From assembly GCF_904846625.1 (NCBI RefSeq), contig NZ_CAJHBL010000002.1:372001-436000 (forward strand): a DNA stretch of 64,000 nucleotides, written 5' to 3'. The DNA comes from Psychrobacter sp. JCM 18900 (lineage in GTDB: Bacteria > Pseudomonadota > Gammaproteobacteria > Pseudomonadales > Moraxellaceae). The notes under the pieces are model-generated. The model saw only the letters and a program-made list of their open reading frames with translations. It was not told the DNA's origin and did not search any database. Below, piece after piece: positions 1-8,678 of the stretch. The translations under genes were made by a program, and so were the position numbers. Numbering within the stretch: the first letter of the stretch is position 1; each line of letters starts with the position of its first letter.

Positions 1-1
1 T

Positions 2-199
2 GGCCTGACCTCTACTCAAGGTATCGAAATCATTCGCGGTATGCGCGGTCTAGACGTGGTAGGTGGGGACTTAGTTGAAGTATCACCACCGTATGATCCA
101 TTTGGTAATACCTCGGTATTGGCGGCGAACTTATTGTTCGAGATGCTATGCATCCTGCCGGGCGTACGCTATGACGACAAGGTTAAAGCGGTTTACTAA
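2..199 (+). CDS. Ureohydrolase (agmatinase/guanidinobutyrase family), 3' end only
   Basis: This is the last 65 residues of a ureohydrolase; the gene begins upstream of the window. The arginase/agmatinase C-terminal pattern is clear: GLTSTQGIEIIRG followed by GGDLVEVSPPYDPFG, then an alanine-rich helix and a stop at 197-199. Enzymes of this Mn-dependent family release urea from a guanidino compound in the cytoplasm. Agmatinase, guanidinobutyrase and guanidinopropionase cannot be told apart from this fragment. The AruI-like decarboxylase and KauB-like dehydrogenase downstream make 4-guanidinobutyrate the most likely substrate; that is an inference from context. Confidence 0.85.
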   Translation, partial: GLTSTQGIEIIRGMRGLDVVGGDLVEVSPPYDPFGNTSVLAANLLFEMLCILPGVRYDDKVKAVY

Positions 200-338
200 T
201 CGTTATGTCTCAATATGATAACCATAAAAGGAATGGGTTATTGACAGTCTCTTATGGGTGAGATGTGGAGCATAAAGTAGCTTTATCGGCACCAGTATAA
301 CTACTGGTATTAATATAACTCGGTTAAGGAAGACGCTA

Positions 339-1685
339 ATGAGTAAACCTTCTTCATTTTTTGGTCAAGATACCCTTTCTCCAAATGAAGCTGGACACAG
401 TTTGGGTTCAATTGGTACGTTTGCGCTGTGGTTTGGTGCCAATATCGTAGTCACGACCATCTTAACTGGAATGTTGTTGGTACCAGATCTACGATTTACC
501 ACTGCTATTACGACCGTACTCATTGGTTCTTTAATCGGTGCAATTCCACTGCTTTTGGTTGGTTTGATGGGCCAGCGTACCGGCCTACCATCGATGGCTC
601 TGACACGTAGAGCTTATGGACCACTTGGTAGCCAGTTGATTTCACTGGTAAACATGGGTGTGCTCATTGCGTGGAGCTGTATTCAGGCGCTGCTCGCTGG
701 CATGAGTCTGAACTACGCGATTGAAGCGACCACAGGTTATAGCAACCTACCACTGTTTGTGATCTTGTGTGAGACAGTCGTGGTACTGATTGTGCTACGT
801 GGTCACCTCGGTATTGAGCTTGTCGAACGTTGGGCGGCACTAGCCATGGCAGGTCTTACGGTTGTCGTGCTCTATCAACTTAATCAACATTATGATGTAT
901 CGACCCTGTTTGAGATGCCAGTTGAATCACGTAATGGTATTACGTTAGGTATCGCGTTTGATATCGTCATTGCCACTGCGTTTTCTTGGATGTCTTCAGC
1001 AGCTGATTACAACCGTAACTGTAAGACTTCAAAGATTGCCGTATGGGGTACTTACTTTGGCTACATCATGGCGGCTATCGTTGCGATGGGTTTGGGTGCG
1101 ACGATATCAGGGCTTTCTATCTTAAGCGGTATGGAACAGACTTACGATCCGACTCGTCTGCTTGCTGACTTTGGTTTTGGTTTGCCAGCTGCGCTAGTTA
1201 TCTTCTTTTCAGTCATGACAACCAATGTAATGGCAGTCTATAGCGCAACGCTATCCTGCATGAACATCGCTCCTAACATGAGCTTTTGGAAACCTGCACT
1301 TATCATTGGCCTGGTCACTATCTTTGGGGCGCTGATACCAGGCATTTTAGACCAGTTCCAAAACTTCTTATTGATCGTAGGTGCACTATTTATCCCAGCA
1401 TTTTCAGTCATGATTGTCGATTATTATCTTGTTGGCCAAGAAGGCTACACCGCAAAGCTGCTTGATTCTACTAAACAATTAGGACGTCCTACTGCAAAGA
1501 TTGCTATCGCAGCATATCTAATCGGTGCAGCGCTTGCCGCATACTGGACTTTGATAGCGCCTCCATCTTTCGGTGCTTCATTACCTGTCTTTATCATTAC
1601 TGGTGGACTTTACTGGTTAGGTGCGACTCTGTTCACTCGCCCTAGTAGCGTTGTCACTTCAGCTCAAAAGGAGCCATCATTGTGA
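339..1685 (+). CDS. NCS1 family permease (cytosine/purine/allantoin transporter type)
   Basis: A 448-residue polytopic inner-membrane protein with about twelve hydrophobic segments. The N-terminal layout (SLGSIGTFALWFGANIVVTT, then GLMGQRTGLPSMALTRRAYG) is typical of the NCS1 family, which symports nucleobases, hydantoins and related compounds with protons or sodium. An AAGGA ribosome site lies about 10 bases before the ATG. It follows the ureohydrolase by 139 bases, and its stop overlaps the GTG start of the amidohydrolase gene, so the two are translationally coupled. In this cluster it may import a guanidino or amide compound. That is inference; the substrate cannot be read from the sequence. 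Confidence 0.85.
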   Translation: MSKPSSFFGQDTLSPNEAGHSLGSIGTFALWFGANIVVTTILTGMLLVPDLRFTTAITTVLIGSLIGAIPLLLVGLMGQRTGLPSMALTRRAYGPLGSQLISLVNMGVLIAWSCIQALLAGMSLNYAIEATTGYSNLPLFVILCETVVVLIVLRGHLGIELVERWAALAMAGLTVVVLYQLNQHYDVSTLFEMPVESRNGITLGIAFDIVIATAFSWMSSAADYNRNCKTSKIAVWGTYFGYIMAAIVAMGLGATISGLSILSGMEQTYDPTRLLADFGFGLPAALVIFFSVMTTNVMAVYSATLSCMNIAPNMSFWKPALIIGLVTIFGALIPGILDQFQNFLLIVGALFIPAFSVMIVDYYLVGQEGYTAKLLDSTKQLGRPTAKIAIAAYLIGAALAAYWTLIAPPSFGASLPVFIITGGLYWLGATLFTRPSSVVTSAQKEPSL

Positions 1686-2464
1686 AATTGATGATTGCTC
1701 AAACCAGTCCTTTACTGGCTGAAGCGACGGCCAATCTAGAAGCTTTAGAGTCGCTTTGTCGCCTAGCAGTAGAGGCAAAAGTAGATCTGCTCGCGTTGCC
1801 AGAGCTTGCATTCACAGGCTACAACATCTTTGAGCGTCTTGATCGCTTAGCGCAAACTATCGATGGTCCAATTGTCACTGAAGCAGCTAGGCTTGCTAAT
1901 AAATATAACTTGCATCTACTATTTGGTCTCGCTGAGCGCCAGTCTAATGGTGAGTTAAGCAACTCTGCCATACTGCTAGATGAGAATGGGCAACACCTTG
2001 CGACTTATAATAAGCGTCATTTATGGGATCGTGAAAACGAGTTCTTTACAGCAGGTAAAAAGTCCTGCGTGGTTGATACTAGATTTGGCAAGTTAGGTTT
2101 AATGATTTGCTACGATAATGAGTTTCCAGAGGTGGCACGAGAGCTAGCTCAAGCAGGCGCAGAGGTCATCCTGTCACCTACAGCAAATATGCTGCCAAAT
2201 GCAGAGCGTCAAGTACTGCAAATTCGCGCTCGTGCCATGGACAATCAATGCTTTGTTGCTTGTATCAACCGCTCAGGCGTAGAAGACATCCTTCATTACT
2301 GTGGTAATAGCATCGTCGCTGGTCCCGATGGCGAGGTAATCGGAAGGCTTGGTTTGACCGCTGGCACGATGATAATAGATATCGATCTTGCCCGTATTGA
2401 TGAGAGTCGCACGCACCAAGACTATCTCAAAGATCTACAGATTCGTGATGGAGCTGACTTATGA
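1682..2464 (+). CDS. Carbon-nitrogen hydrolase (nitrilase superfamily amidase)
   Basis: A 260-residue cytoplasmic amidohydrolase. The nitrilase-superfamily catalytic triad is visible: Glu41 in LALPELAFTGYN, Lys111 in YNKRHLWDRENEF and Cys143 in LMICYDNEFPE. Family members hydrolyse amides, carbamoyl compounds or nitriles through a cysteine acyl-enzyme. The start is a GTG overlapping the permease stop, and the stop overlaps the ATG of the next gene (ATGA), so three genes are tightly coupled. The tight coupling to the permease suggests that it acts on the imported substrate or a near product, for example an amide of a guanidino or amino acid. The exact substrate is unknown. Confidence 0.88.
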   Translation: MKLMIAQTSPLLAEATANLEALESLCRLAVEAKVDLLALPELAFTGYNIFERLDRLAQTIDGPIVTEAARLANKYNLHLLFGLAERQSNGELSNSAILLDENGQHLATYNKRHLWDRENEFFTAGKKSCVVDTRFGKLGLMICYDNEFPEVARELAQAGAEVILSPTANMLPNAERQVLQIRARAMDNQCFVACINRSGVEDILHYCGNSIVAGPDGEVIGRLGLTAGTMIIDIDLARIDESRTHQDYLKDLQIRDGADL

Positions 2465-3204
2465 GTGAGCAGTCATTACCTCGAATCAAGCCAGAAAACT
2501 GGTATCGAACCACTACGTTCAGTGACGGAATCACACTTATTGATGAGCCATGGATTAAGCCGTTTTTCCGCTGTAATTTGTGGCACGTACGGGGTAGCGA
2601 ACGCGATTTATTAGTAGATTTTGGGTTAGGTGCTGTACCATTGCGCCGCCATGTCGCTTTGCTCGCTGATCGCGATATCGTTGGTGTAGCCAGTCACACC
2701 CATTTTGACCATATTGGCGCAGCAAATGAGTTTGACTGCTGTCATGTCCATTCTGCTGAAGCACACATCTTAGCTGAGCCAGACAATGCTCGTACTTTGG
2801 CAGATATGTTTGTTAACGATGAGATGTTTGACGCGCTACCGCCTGAACCTTATGCCCATTGCGGCTATAAAATTGCTGCACCAGCGAAAATTATGCAGCT
2901 TGAAGATGGTGACGTGATTGATTTGGGCAATCGTCAATTTGAAGTAATTCATACGCCGGGTCATTCTCCAGGTGGTATCGCCTTGTGGGAAGCTGCTAGC
3001 GAAACGCTGATTTCTGGTGACCTTATCTATGATGGCCCATTAATTGAAGATACGTGGCACAGCAATATGTCTGACTACGCTAAAAGCATGCGCCGCTTAA
3101 ATGCACTGCCGGTGCGAGTCGTTCATGGTGGTCATTTCCCTAGCTTTTCAGGTAAACGCTTAAACATCATGATTGATGATTGGTTACGGCACCATGACTT
3201 GTAA
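2461..3204 (+). CDS. Metallo-beta-lactamase fold hydrolase
   Basis: A 247-residue protein with the MBL metal site HTHFDH at residues 79-84, a later HTPGHSPGG and SGDLIYDGP block, and a C-terminal VVHGGHFPSF histidine. This is the usual order of zinc or iron ligands in glyoxalase II-like and related hydrolases. It has no signal peptide, so it is probably cytoplasmic. The ATG overlaps the amidohydrolase stop. Function within the guanidino cluster is not known; a lactonase or thioesterase role would fit the fold but is not shown. Confidence 0.85.
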   Translation: MSEQSLPRIKPENWYRTTTFSDGITLIDEPWIKPFFRCNLWHVRGSERDLLVDFGLGAVPLRRHVALLADRDIVGVASHTHFDHIGAANEFDCCHVHSAEAHILAEPDNARTLADMFVNDEMFDALPPEPYAHCGYKIAAPAKIMQLEDGDVIDLGNRQFEVIHTPGHSPGGIALWEAASETLISGDLIYDGPLIEDTWHSNMSDYAKSMRRLNALPVRVVHGGHFPSFSGKRLNIMIDDWLRHHDL

Positions 3205-3296
3205 TGAATAGCACTCAATAACGATTAAAAATAAACCATTAGCCAATATAAAAATTTTAACTTAATACTAATTATATTTTTCAGGATGACTGACCC

Positions 3297-5018
3297 ATGA
3301 CCCAATTGACGCAAACGCCTTCTTCTTTGTCTGACACATTATCATTGACCTGTGGTGAGCTATTGGTGCAGTGGCTAGAGTATTATGGTGTAGAGACCGT
3401 TTTTGGTATCCCTGGTGTGCACACGGTAGAGCTGTATCGCGGTCTACCTAATACCAATATTCGTCATGTGACACCGCGTCATGAACAAGGCGCTGGGTTT
3501 ATGGCGGACGGCTACTATCGTGCCTCTGGTAAAATTGGGGTGTGTTTTATTATCACTGGCCCTGGTATGACCAATATCATGACGGCGATGGCACAGGCAT
3601 TGGCTGATTCGATACCGATGCTAGTGATTTCTAGCGTCAACAAAGTCAAAGACACGGGTAGTGGCGAAGGGCATTTGCATGAATTGCATGATCAGCAAGG
3701 CATGGTCAGTAAGGTGGCACTCACGAGTAAGACCATTTGGCAACCTGAGTCGCTACCGAAAGTGATTGCAGAAGCTTTTGCTTTGTTTAACGGTGCACGT
3801 CCTGGCCCTGTACATATTCAGCTGCCTATCGACATTATCACCGCTGATGCTAGCCATGTTGCTAAACCGCCTAAGTTAACTGCTATAGCAAATAGCGAAG
3901 CTGGTACAAATAATTTGAGCCTACCACAGGTCACAAGACCATTGCCGAATCCTACGCAGTTAGACCTAATCGTAAAGTCATTACAAACCGCAAAAAATCC
4001 TGTAATACTTTATGGGGGCGGCTGCGTCGATGTCGATCACGATGCACAGCGATTGGCAGAGCTGATAGATGCGCCAACGTTTTTGACAATTAATGCCAAA
4101 GGTTTGCTGCCACCTGGTCATCCATTAAGTTTGGGTAGTAACCAGTCGTTAGACGCAGGCCGAGCCGTGATTACCGAGGCGGATTGGGTATTAGCGATTG
4201 GGACTGAGCTTGGGGAGACTGACTATGATGTGTTCTTTAATGGCGAGTTCAAAATCAACGGCACGCTGGTACGTATCGACTGTGATGCCCAGCAATTGCA
4301 GCGTCCATTTAGAGCAGATATCGCGGTACTGTCCGACGCACAAATGGCGATTAGTGGTTTATGCAGCCGCCTAGAAAATCAGACATTCGATCATCAAGCA
4401 CTGTCACGTGTCAATGAGGCAAAGCAGGCCATCTTGAAAGATGTAACGACAGACTTTTCAGGTCAAAATGCCTTACTAAAGCTGATCAGAGATGAAGTGG
4501 AAGACGTCATTTTCGTTGGTGATTCAACGCAGCCTGTCTATAGCGGTAACCTTGGTCTTGAAGCCTTGGCGACGCGTAAATGGTTTAACTCATCGACGGG
4601 TTTTGGCACATTAGGCTATGGTTTGCCTGCCGCTATCGGAGCCATGATTGGCTCAAACTTGCCTGTCGTCAGCCTGATGGGTGATGGCGGTATTCAATTT
4701 ACGATTGCTGAGCTCATCTGCGCCGCCGAGCTTGAGCTACCATTGATTGTCTTATTATGGAACAACCAAGGCTACGGTGAGATTCGTCGTTACATGGAAG
4801 AGGGTGGTTTACCACTAATTGGCGTCAGTATTAAAACGCCAAATTTTGAGCCATTAGCGGCAGGGTTTGGGGCTGGCTATCGTAGAATCACTGACAAACA
4901 GCAACTGCTAGATGCATTAAAGACAGACACGAAAGGTAAACAGCCGATCATTTATGAGATTGATGAGACTGATGATTTTCTAAAAGAAATGGCTGCGACA
5001 GTGACTTATTTTAATTAG
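3297..5018 (+). CDS. aruI: ThDP-dependent 2-oxoacid decarboxylase, AruI-like (5-guanidino-2-oxopentanoate decarboxylase)
   Basis: A 573-residue acetolactate-synthase-like protein. The ThDP-activating glutamate is Glu63 in TPRHEQGAGFMADGYYR. The N-terminal pyrimidine-binding and central domains follow, and the C-terminal diphosphate/metal motif GDGGIQFTIAEL...WNNQGYG is intact. The overall pattern fits AruI of the arginine transaminase pathway, which decarboxylates 2-ketoarginine to 4-guanidinobutyraldehyde. Neighbours support this: an aldehyde dehydrogenase for the product lies downstream, and a ureohydrolase for the resulting guanidino acid lies upstream. No arginine:pyruvate transaminase (aruH) is visible in the window, so the source of the keto acid must be elsewhere or different. 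Another catabolic ALS-like decarboxylase remains possible. Confidence 0.75.
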   Translation: MTQLTQTPSSLSDTLSLTCGELLVQWLEYYGVETVFGIPGVHTVELYRGLPNTNIRHVTPRHEQGAGFMADGYYRASGKIGVCFIITGPGMTNIMTAMAQALADSIPMLVISSVNKVKDTGSGEGHLHELHDQQGMVSKVALTSKTIWQPESLPKVIAEAFALFNGARPGPVHIQLPIDIITADASHVAKPPKLTAIANSEAGTNNLSLPQVTRPLPNPTQLDLIVKSLQTAKNPVILYGGGCVDVDHDAQRLAELIDAPTFLTINAKGLLPPGHPLSLGSNQSLDAGRAVITEADWVLAIGTELGETDYDVFFNGEFKINGTLVRIDCDAQQLQRPFRADIAVLSDAQMAISGLCSRLENQTFDHQALSRVNEAKQAILKDVTTDFSGQNALLKLIRDEVEDVIFVGDSTQPVYSGNLGLEALATRKWFNSSTGFGTLGYGLPAAIGAMIGSNLPVVSLMGDGGIQFTIAELICAAELELPLIVLLWNNQGYGEIRRYMEEGGLPLIGVSIKTPNFEPLAAGFGAGYRRITDKQQLLDALKTDTKGKQPIIYEIDETDDFLKEMAATVTYFN

Positions 5019-5089
5019 TGGTGTTTATTTTAATGGTCATGAGCGTAACAGTATTGGTATCAACCGTGCTGACGTAAATATACGAAAGG

Positions 5090-5265
5090 CTAGGGCATGT
5101 CCTCAATTCAAACGAGTGTCCTCTAAATGGGCTAAAAATGGCTAAATTTTGCCAAACATCGTCAAATAGCTGGTCAATATCTCGATATTATCGACGCTAT
5201 TTTTCTCGTTTAACGGCAATTTATCTCATTTTTATCTCCACTTGTGAAATGAGGACACACCCTAG
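5090..5265 (+). mobile_element. MITE-like element, full-length copy 1 (176 bp)
   Basis: The element is bounded by CTAG at both ends and has terminal inverted repeats close to GGGCGTGTCCTCA (left end GGGCATGTCCTCA, right end TGAGGACACACCC). It has no coding capacity. The inner sequence aligns end to end, in reverse complement, with 37405-37580, which has exactly the same length. It sits between the aruI-like and dld-like genes, where any read-through transcript must cross it. Its ends resemble those moved by IS5-group transposases, but no transposase is present here. Confidence 0.8.
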
Positions 5266-5288
5266 TCATTCAAGGAAGAACGTCTATC

Positions 5289-7136
5289 ATGCCAAATGCT
5301 AAAAAATTGTCAGACGATAGACACGAGCAGATACCGAGTTTATTAACGGATTTAGCAGCGATTGTTGGTACGACCAATGTGCTAACAAAACCTAGCCAAC
5401 AGCAGTCTTATGTGCAAGGTGCGATTGAGGCTATCACAGACGCTACCGTAGCAGTTGTGATACCGCACTCTCTTGTGGCACTATGGCGCGTCATTAATAT
5501 CTGTGCAGCCGCTGACGTGATTATTATTGCGCAAGCGGCCAATACAGGTCTGACGGGTGGCTCAACGCCGAATGGAGATTATGATCGACCGCTAATCGTC
5601 ATTTCTATGCAGTTACTAGCCGGTGTGCATTTACTCAACGATGCAGCAGAGCTGATCGCTTTGCCCGCTGCCACCCTTCAGCAATTAGAGTCTACCCTTA
5701 CGCCATTGAGTCGTGAGCCGCATTCAGTATTGGGCTCTAGTTGTGTTGGCGCATCGGTGATAGGTGGTATTTGCAACAGCTCAGGCGGCATGTTGGTGCA
5801 GCGCGGTCCTGCTTATACTGAGATGGCGTTATTTGCTAGACGCAATGCATCAGGAGCGTTTGAATTAGTCAATCATCTAGGACTGGATTTAGGTACTCAG
5901 CCAGAGGAAATGCTAGAGAACCTGCAAGCTGGCACGTTTAATAAGGTCTCGAATAGAACGAGCAACAGTAACGCCTGCACCAACCATCATTATCAACACA
6001 AAGTCCGTGATTGTGAGGCAGGGACACCTGCTAGATTTAACAATGATCCCAACGGTCTGTATGAAGCATCTGGTTCAGCTGGCAAGGTCATTGTATTTGC
6101 GGTGAGGGTAGCGACCTTTGCCAAGCCTAAAAACGAGCAAACGTTTTATATCTCGACCAACGACGCTGATACCTTGACCACACTCAGAAAAAAATGGTTA
6201 AAAAGCGAGTTGAAATTGCCTGTGTCGGCTGAGTATATGCATAAAGACTATAACGACATTACCATGCACTATGGCCGAGACACTTGCTTGAGTATGCGTA
6301 AGCTCCCTGCCAGCAAGATAGGGATGCTGTATCGTCTACAAGCAAATATTGGCTACTATCTGGATAAATGGCATCTCCCAAAGACGCTGCCAGATCGGAT
6401 ACTGCAACTATCATCTAGGTTTATGCCAACGTCATTACCAGCCACTTTGACTACGCAGGCACTCTCATATAACTACCATTTGATTATTAAAGTCGCAGAT
6501 GGTTTTGATAGCGACTTTGATAATGGCATTAATAAAAGCTTTGATAAAGGTATTAATAAAGATTCCAATAAAAACGACGGCAACAATATCGCTGCTGCGC
6601 AGGCATTTTTGCAAAACCATATGCAGCAGTATCAAGGTGCGTTGCATATATGTACAGAGCTTGAATCGCAAGCATTATTGGTATTTCGCAGTGCCGCGAC
6701 CGCTGCCATGTCTCGTTATCACAATTTAAATCAAGATAAGTTTGGTGAGCTGCTATCGACGGATATTGCCTTACCTAGAAATGCCGTAGATTGGGATGAA
6801 GCGTTACCTAATTACTTAAAAAGACAAGTCAGCAAAACCTTTTATTTGGGGCATTTTTTTTGCCATGTCATGCACCAAGACTATTTATTGAAACCAATGA
6901 CCAATGCCAAGCAATTCAAGGATGAGCTGCTGGCATTTTATGACCAACGTCATATTGAGTATCCTGCTGAGCACAATGTGGGGCACGTATACCCTGCAAA
7001 AACGGAACTACATTATTTTTATAAAAAACTGGACCCAACCAATTCGCTCAACCCAGGTATTGGTCAGACAGAAAAATGGAAAAACTGGCAATCATCGCCC
7101 ATTAAGGAGAAATTAAATGACGAGTTACATGGATAA
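5289..7136 (+). CDS. dld: Dld-like FAD-dependent 2-hydroxyacid (D-lactate) dehydrogenase
   Basis: A 615-residue protein resembling the quinone-linked D-lactate dehydrogenase Dld. The FAD-binding PCMH-type block lies near residues 55-100 (VVIPHSLVALWRVINIC, then QAANTGLTGGSTPNG), with GSSCVGASVIGGICNSSGG following. The C-terminal membrane-binding and capping part runs to LDPTNSLNPGIGQTEKWK. It is probably a peripheral inner-membrane enzyme passing electrons to quinone. An Asn/Asp/Lys-rich insert, not expected in Dld, occupies about residues 404-433. Placement between an AruI-like decarboxylase and a transporter suggests that a 2-hydroxy acid other than lactate may be the real substrate. The next gene starts 20 bases before this stop. 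Confidence 0.8.
   Translation: MPNAKKLSDDRHEQIPSLLTDLAAIVGTTNVLTKPSQQQSYVQGAIEAITDATVAVVIPHSLVALWRVINICAAADVIIIAQAANTGLTGGSTPNGDYDRPLIVISMQLLAGVHLLNDAAELIALPAATLQQLESTLTPLSREPHSVLGSSCVGASVIGGICNSSGGMLVQRGPAYTEMALFARRNASGAFELVNHLGLDLGTQPEEMLENLQAGTFNKVSNRTSNSNACTNHHYQHKVRDCEAGTPARFNNDPNGLYEASGSAGKVIVFAVRVATFAKPKNEQTFYISTNDADTLTTLRKKWLKSELKLPVSAEYMHKDYNDITMHYGRDTCLSMRKLPASKIGMLYRLQANIGYYLDKWHLPKTLPDRILQLSSRFMPTSLPATLTTQALSYNYHLIIKVADGFDSDFDNGINKSFDKGINKDSNKNDGNNIAAAQAFLQNHMQQYQGALHICTELESQALLVFRSAATAAMSRYHNLNQDKFGELLSTDIALPRNAVDWDEALPNYLKRQVSKTFYLGHFFCHVMHQDYLLKPMTNAKQFKDELLAFYDQRHIEYPAEHNVGHVYPAKTELHYFYKKLDPTNSLNPGIGQTEKWKNWQSSPIKEKLNDELHG
6516..6563 (+). repeat. 24-bp tandem duplication inside dld-like gene
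   Basis: Two adjacent 24-base units (6516-6539 and 6540-6563) encode FDNGINKS and FDKGINKD. A third degenerate portion follows (DSNKNDGNN). They make up a hydrophilic, Asn/Lys-rich linker within an otherwise conserved enzyme, which looks like local slippage expansion in a surface loop. Confidence 0.7.
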
Positions 7137-8523
7137 GTCGCAGCAGCCGATTTTAGGGAATAATACGGTCGATCCGGAAACGCCAAAAGCAGGACAGTGG
7201 CGTGCGGCAATGTGGAAGTTTTTGTTATTTTCAGCGTTAGGTATTGCGTTATTTATCATACCGTTCGAGTGGGATGGTAAAGTCACGATTTTACTGGGTG
7301 TATTGACCGATACGCTACAAACCGCATTAGGTGGTTTTGTGACCTATATCACGATGGCGCTCGTGACGATATCTTTTTTTGGTGCGCTGGCAGTCAAAGC
7401 GTTAAAGCCAAATCTGAATGAAGGTTCGCTTGCTAAAAAACTCTTTGATGTTGAGTGGTTTTGGCTTGCTATCCGGTTTTTAGGAATGGCATTTGTTTGG
7501 ATGATTTTTCTACAAGTTGGCCCTGAGTTTATTACCAATCGCAATACGGGCGGTGTCATTTTTGAAGATTTGATTCCTGTTTTGATTCCGTTGTTCTTCT
7601 TTGCCATTTTATCGCTACCATTTTTGACTGATTTCGGTTTGATGGAGTTTTTGGGTACTTTAGCCAGTAAAGTATTTATCAAGCTTTTTAAACTGCCTGG
7701 TCGTTCTGCTGTCGATGCAATGTCTTCTTGGTTTGGCGCAGCGTCTATCGGCCTGCTAGTCACTATGCAAGAGTATGACAAAAGCTTCTACAGCCAGCGC
7801 GAAGCCGCCATTATCGCGACCACATTTTCAGTCACTTCTATCGCCTTTACCTATGTGGTTGCCAAAACCATCGGCGTAGACAATAACTTTGTCTTCTTTT
7901 ATCTGACCATTGCGCTAACTGGTTTTATCGCTGCGATTATCATGCCACGTATACCGCCATTGTCTCTCAAGCCTGATACGTATCATTCTGGCAAAAGCAT
8001 GCTAGATGAAGGCATTCCTGCTGAATATACAACGTACCAGTGGGCGGTCAATCGTGCCGTCACTCGCGCGCATTCTATGCCTAGCTTAGGTAAAGTGTTC
8101 AAACGCAGTGTACATAATCTGTTTGATATCTATTTGGGATTGATTCCAGTAACGTTCGCTATCGGTACGATTGGTCTTGGTTTAGCAGAGTACACGCCTG
8201 TCTTTAATTGGATTGCGACACCGTTAGTGCCAGTACTTGAATGGTTACAGATTCCAGAAGCGGCCAAAGCTGGCCCGGCCATGATTATGGGCTTTGCAGA
8301 TATGTACTTGCCAGCATTGGTCGGTAAAAGCATTGAAAGTGAGATGACACGATTCATCGTTGGTGCTGCTTCAATTACTCAGATTATCTACATGTCTGAA
8401 GTAGGTGCGCTGATTTTGAAGTCAAATATTAAGCTAAATGTATTAGAGCTATTTTTAATCTTTATACTTCGTACGCTTATCAGCTTGGTAGTGATTACAT
8501 CAGTGGCGCATCTACTGTATTAG
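7117..8523 (+). CDS. YjiH family / nucleoside-recognition (Gate) domain membrane protein
   Basis: A 468-residue inner-membrane protein with roughly ten hydrophobic segments. Gate-type blocks are present (FFFAILSLPFLTDFGLMEFLG and PAMIMGFADMYLPALVGKS), as in YjiH proteins. A strong AAGGAG lies 7 bases before the ATG, so the start inside the end of dld is well supported. The 20-base overlap implies co-expression with the flavoprotein. Proteins of this class are putative transporters of unknown substrate; here a guanidino, amino or hydroxy acid is plausible by context only. Confidence 0.75.
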   Translation: MTSYMDKSQQPILGNNTVDPETPKAGQWRAAMWKFLLFSALGIALFIIPFEWDGKVTILLGVLTDTLQTALGGFVTYITMALVTISFFGALAVKALKPNLNEGSLAKKLFDVEWFWLAIRFLGMAFVWMIFLQVGPEFITNRNTGGVIFEDLIPVLIPLFFFAILSLPFLTDFGLMEFLGTLASKVFIKLFKLPGRSAVDAMSSWFGAASIGLLVTMQEYDKSFYSQREAAIIATTFSVTSIAFTYVVAKTIGVDNNFVFFYLTIALTGFIAAIIMPRIPPLSLKPDTYHSGKSMLDEGIPAEYTTYQWAVNRAVTRAHSMPSLGKVFKRSVHNLFDIYLGLIPVTFAIGTIGLGLAEYTPVFNWIATPLVPVLEWLQIPEAAKAGPAMIMGFADMYLPALVGKSIESEMTRFIVGAASITQIIYMSEVGALILKSNIKLNVLELFLIFILRTLISLVVITSVAHLLY

Positions 8524-8678
8524 TGGCGTGTCTAGTATTCACAAGGCATCTAGCCTGACGATAATATGAAAATGATCGGTTTTTCTGTAGTCAGTTAAAC
8601 CGACCATTTAGCCAATTACGTTACGGACGTTACGCACATAAAGACAATTTGATCAAAAATATAAGGCGATTGACCATT

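Noticed and set aside
5090..5265. MITE copy 1 as a structural RNA or riboswitch
   Set aside because: Terminal inverted repeats, CTAG borders, an inverted second copy elsewhere and short deletion derivatives fit a mobile repeat better.
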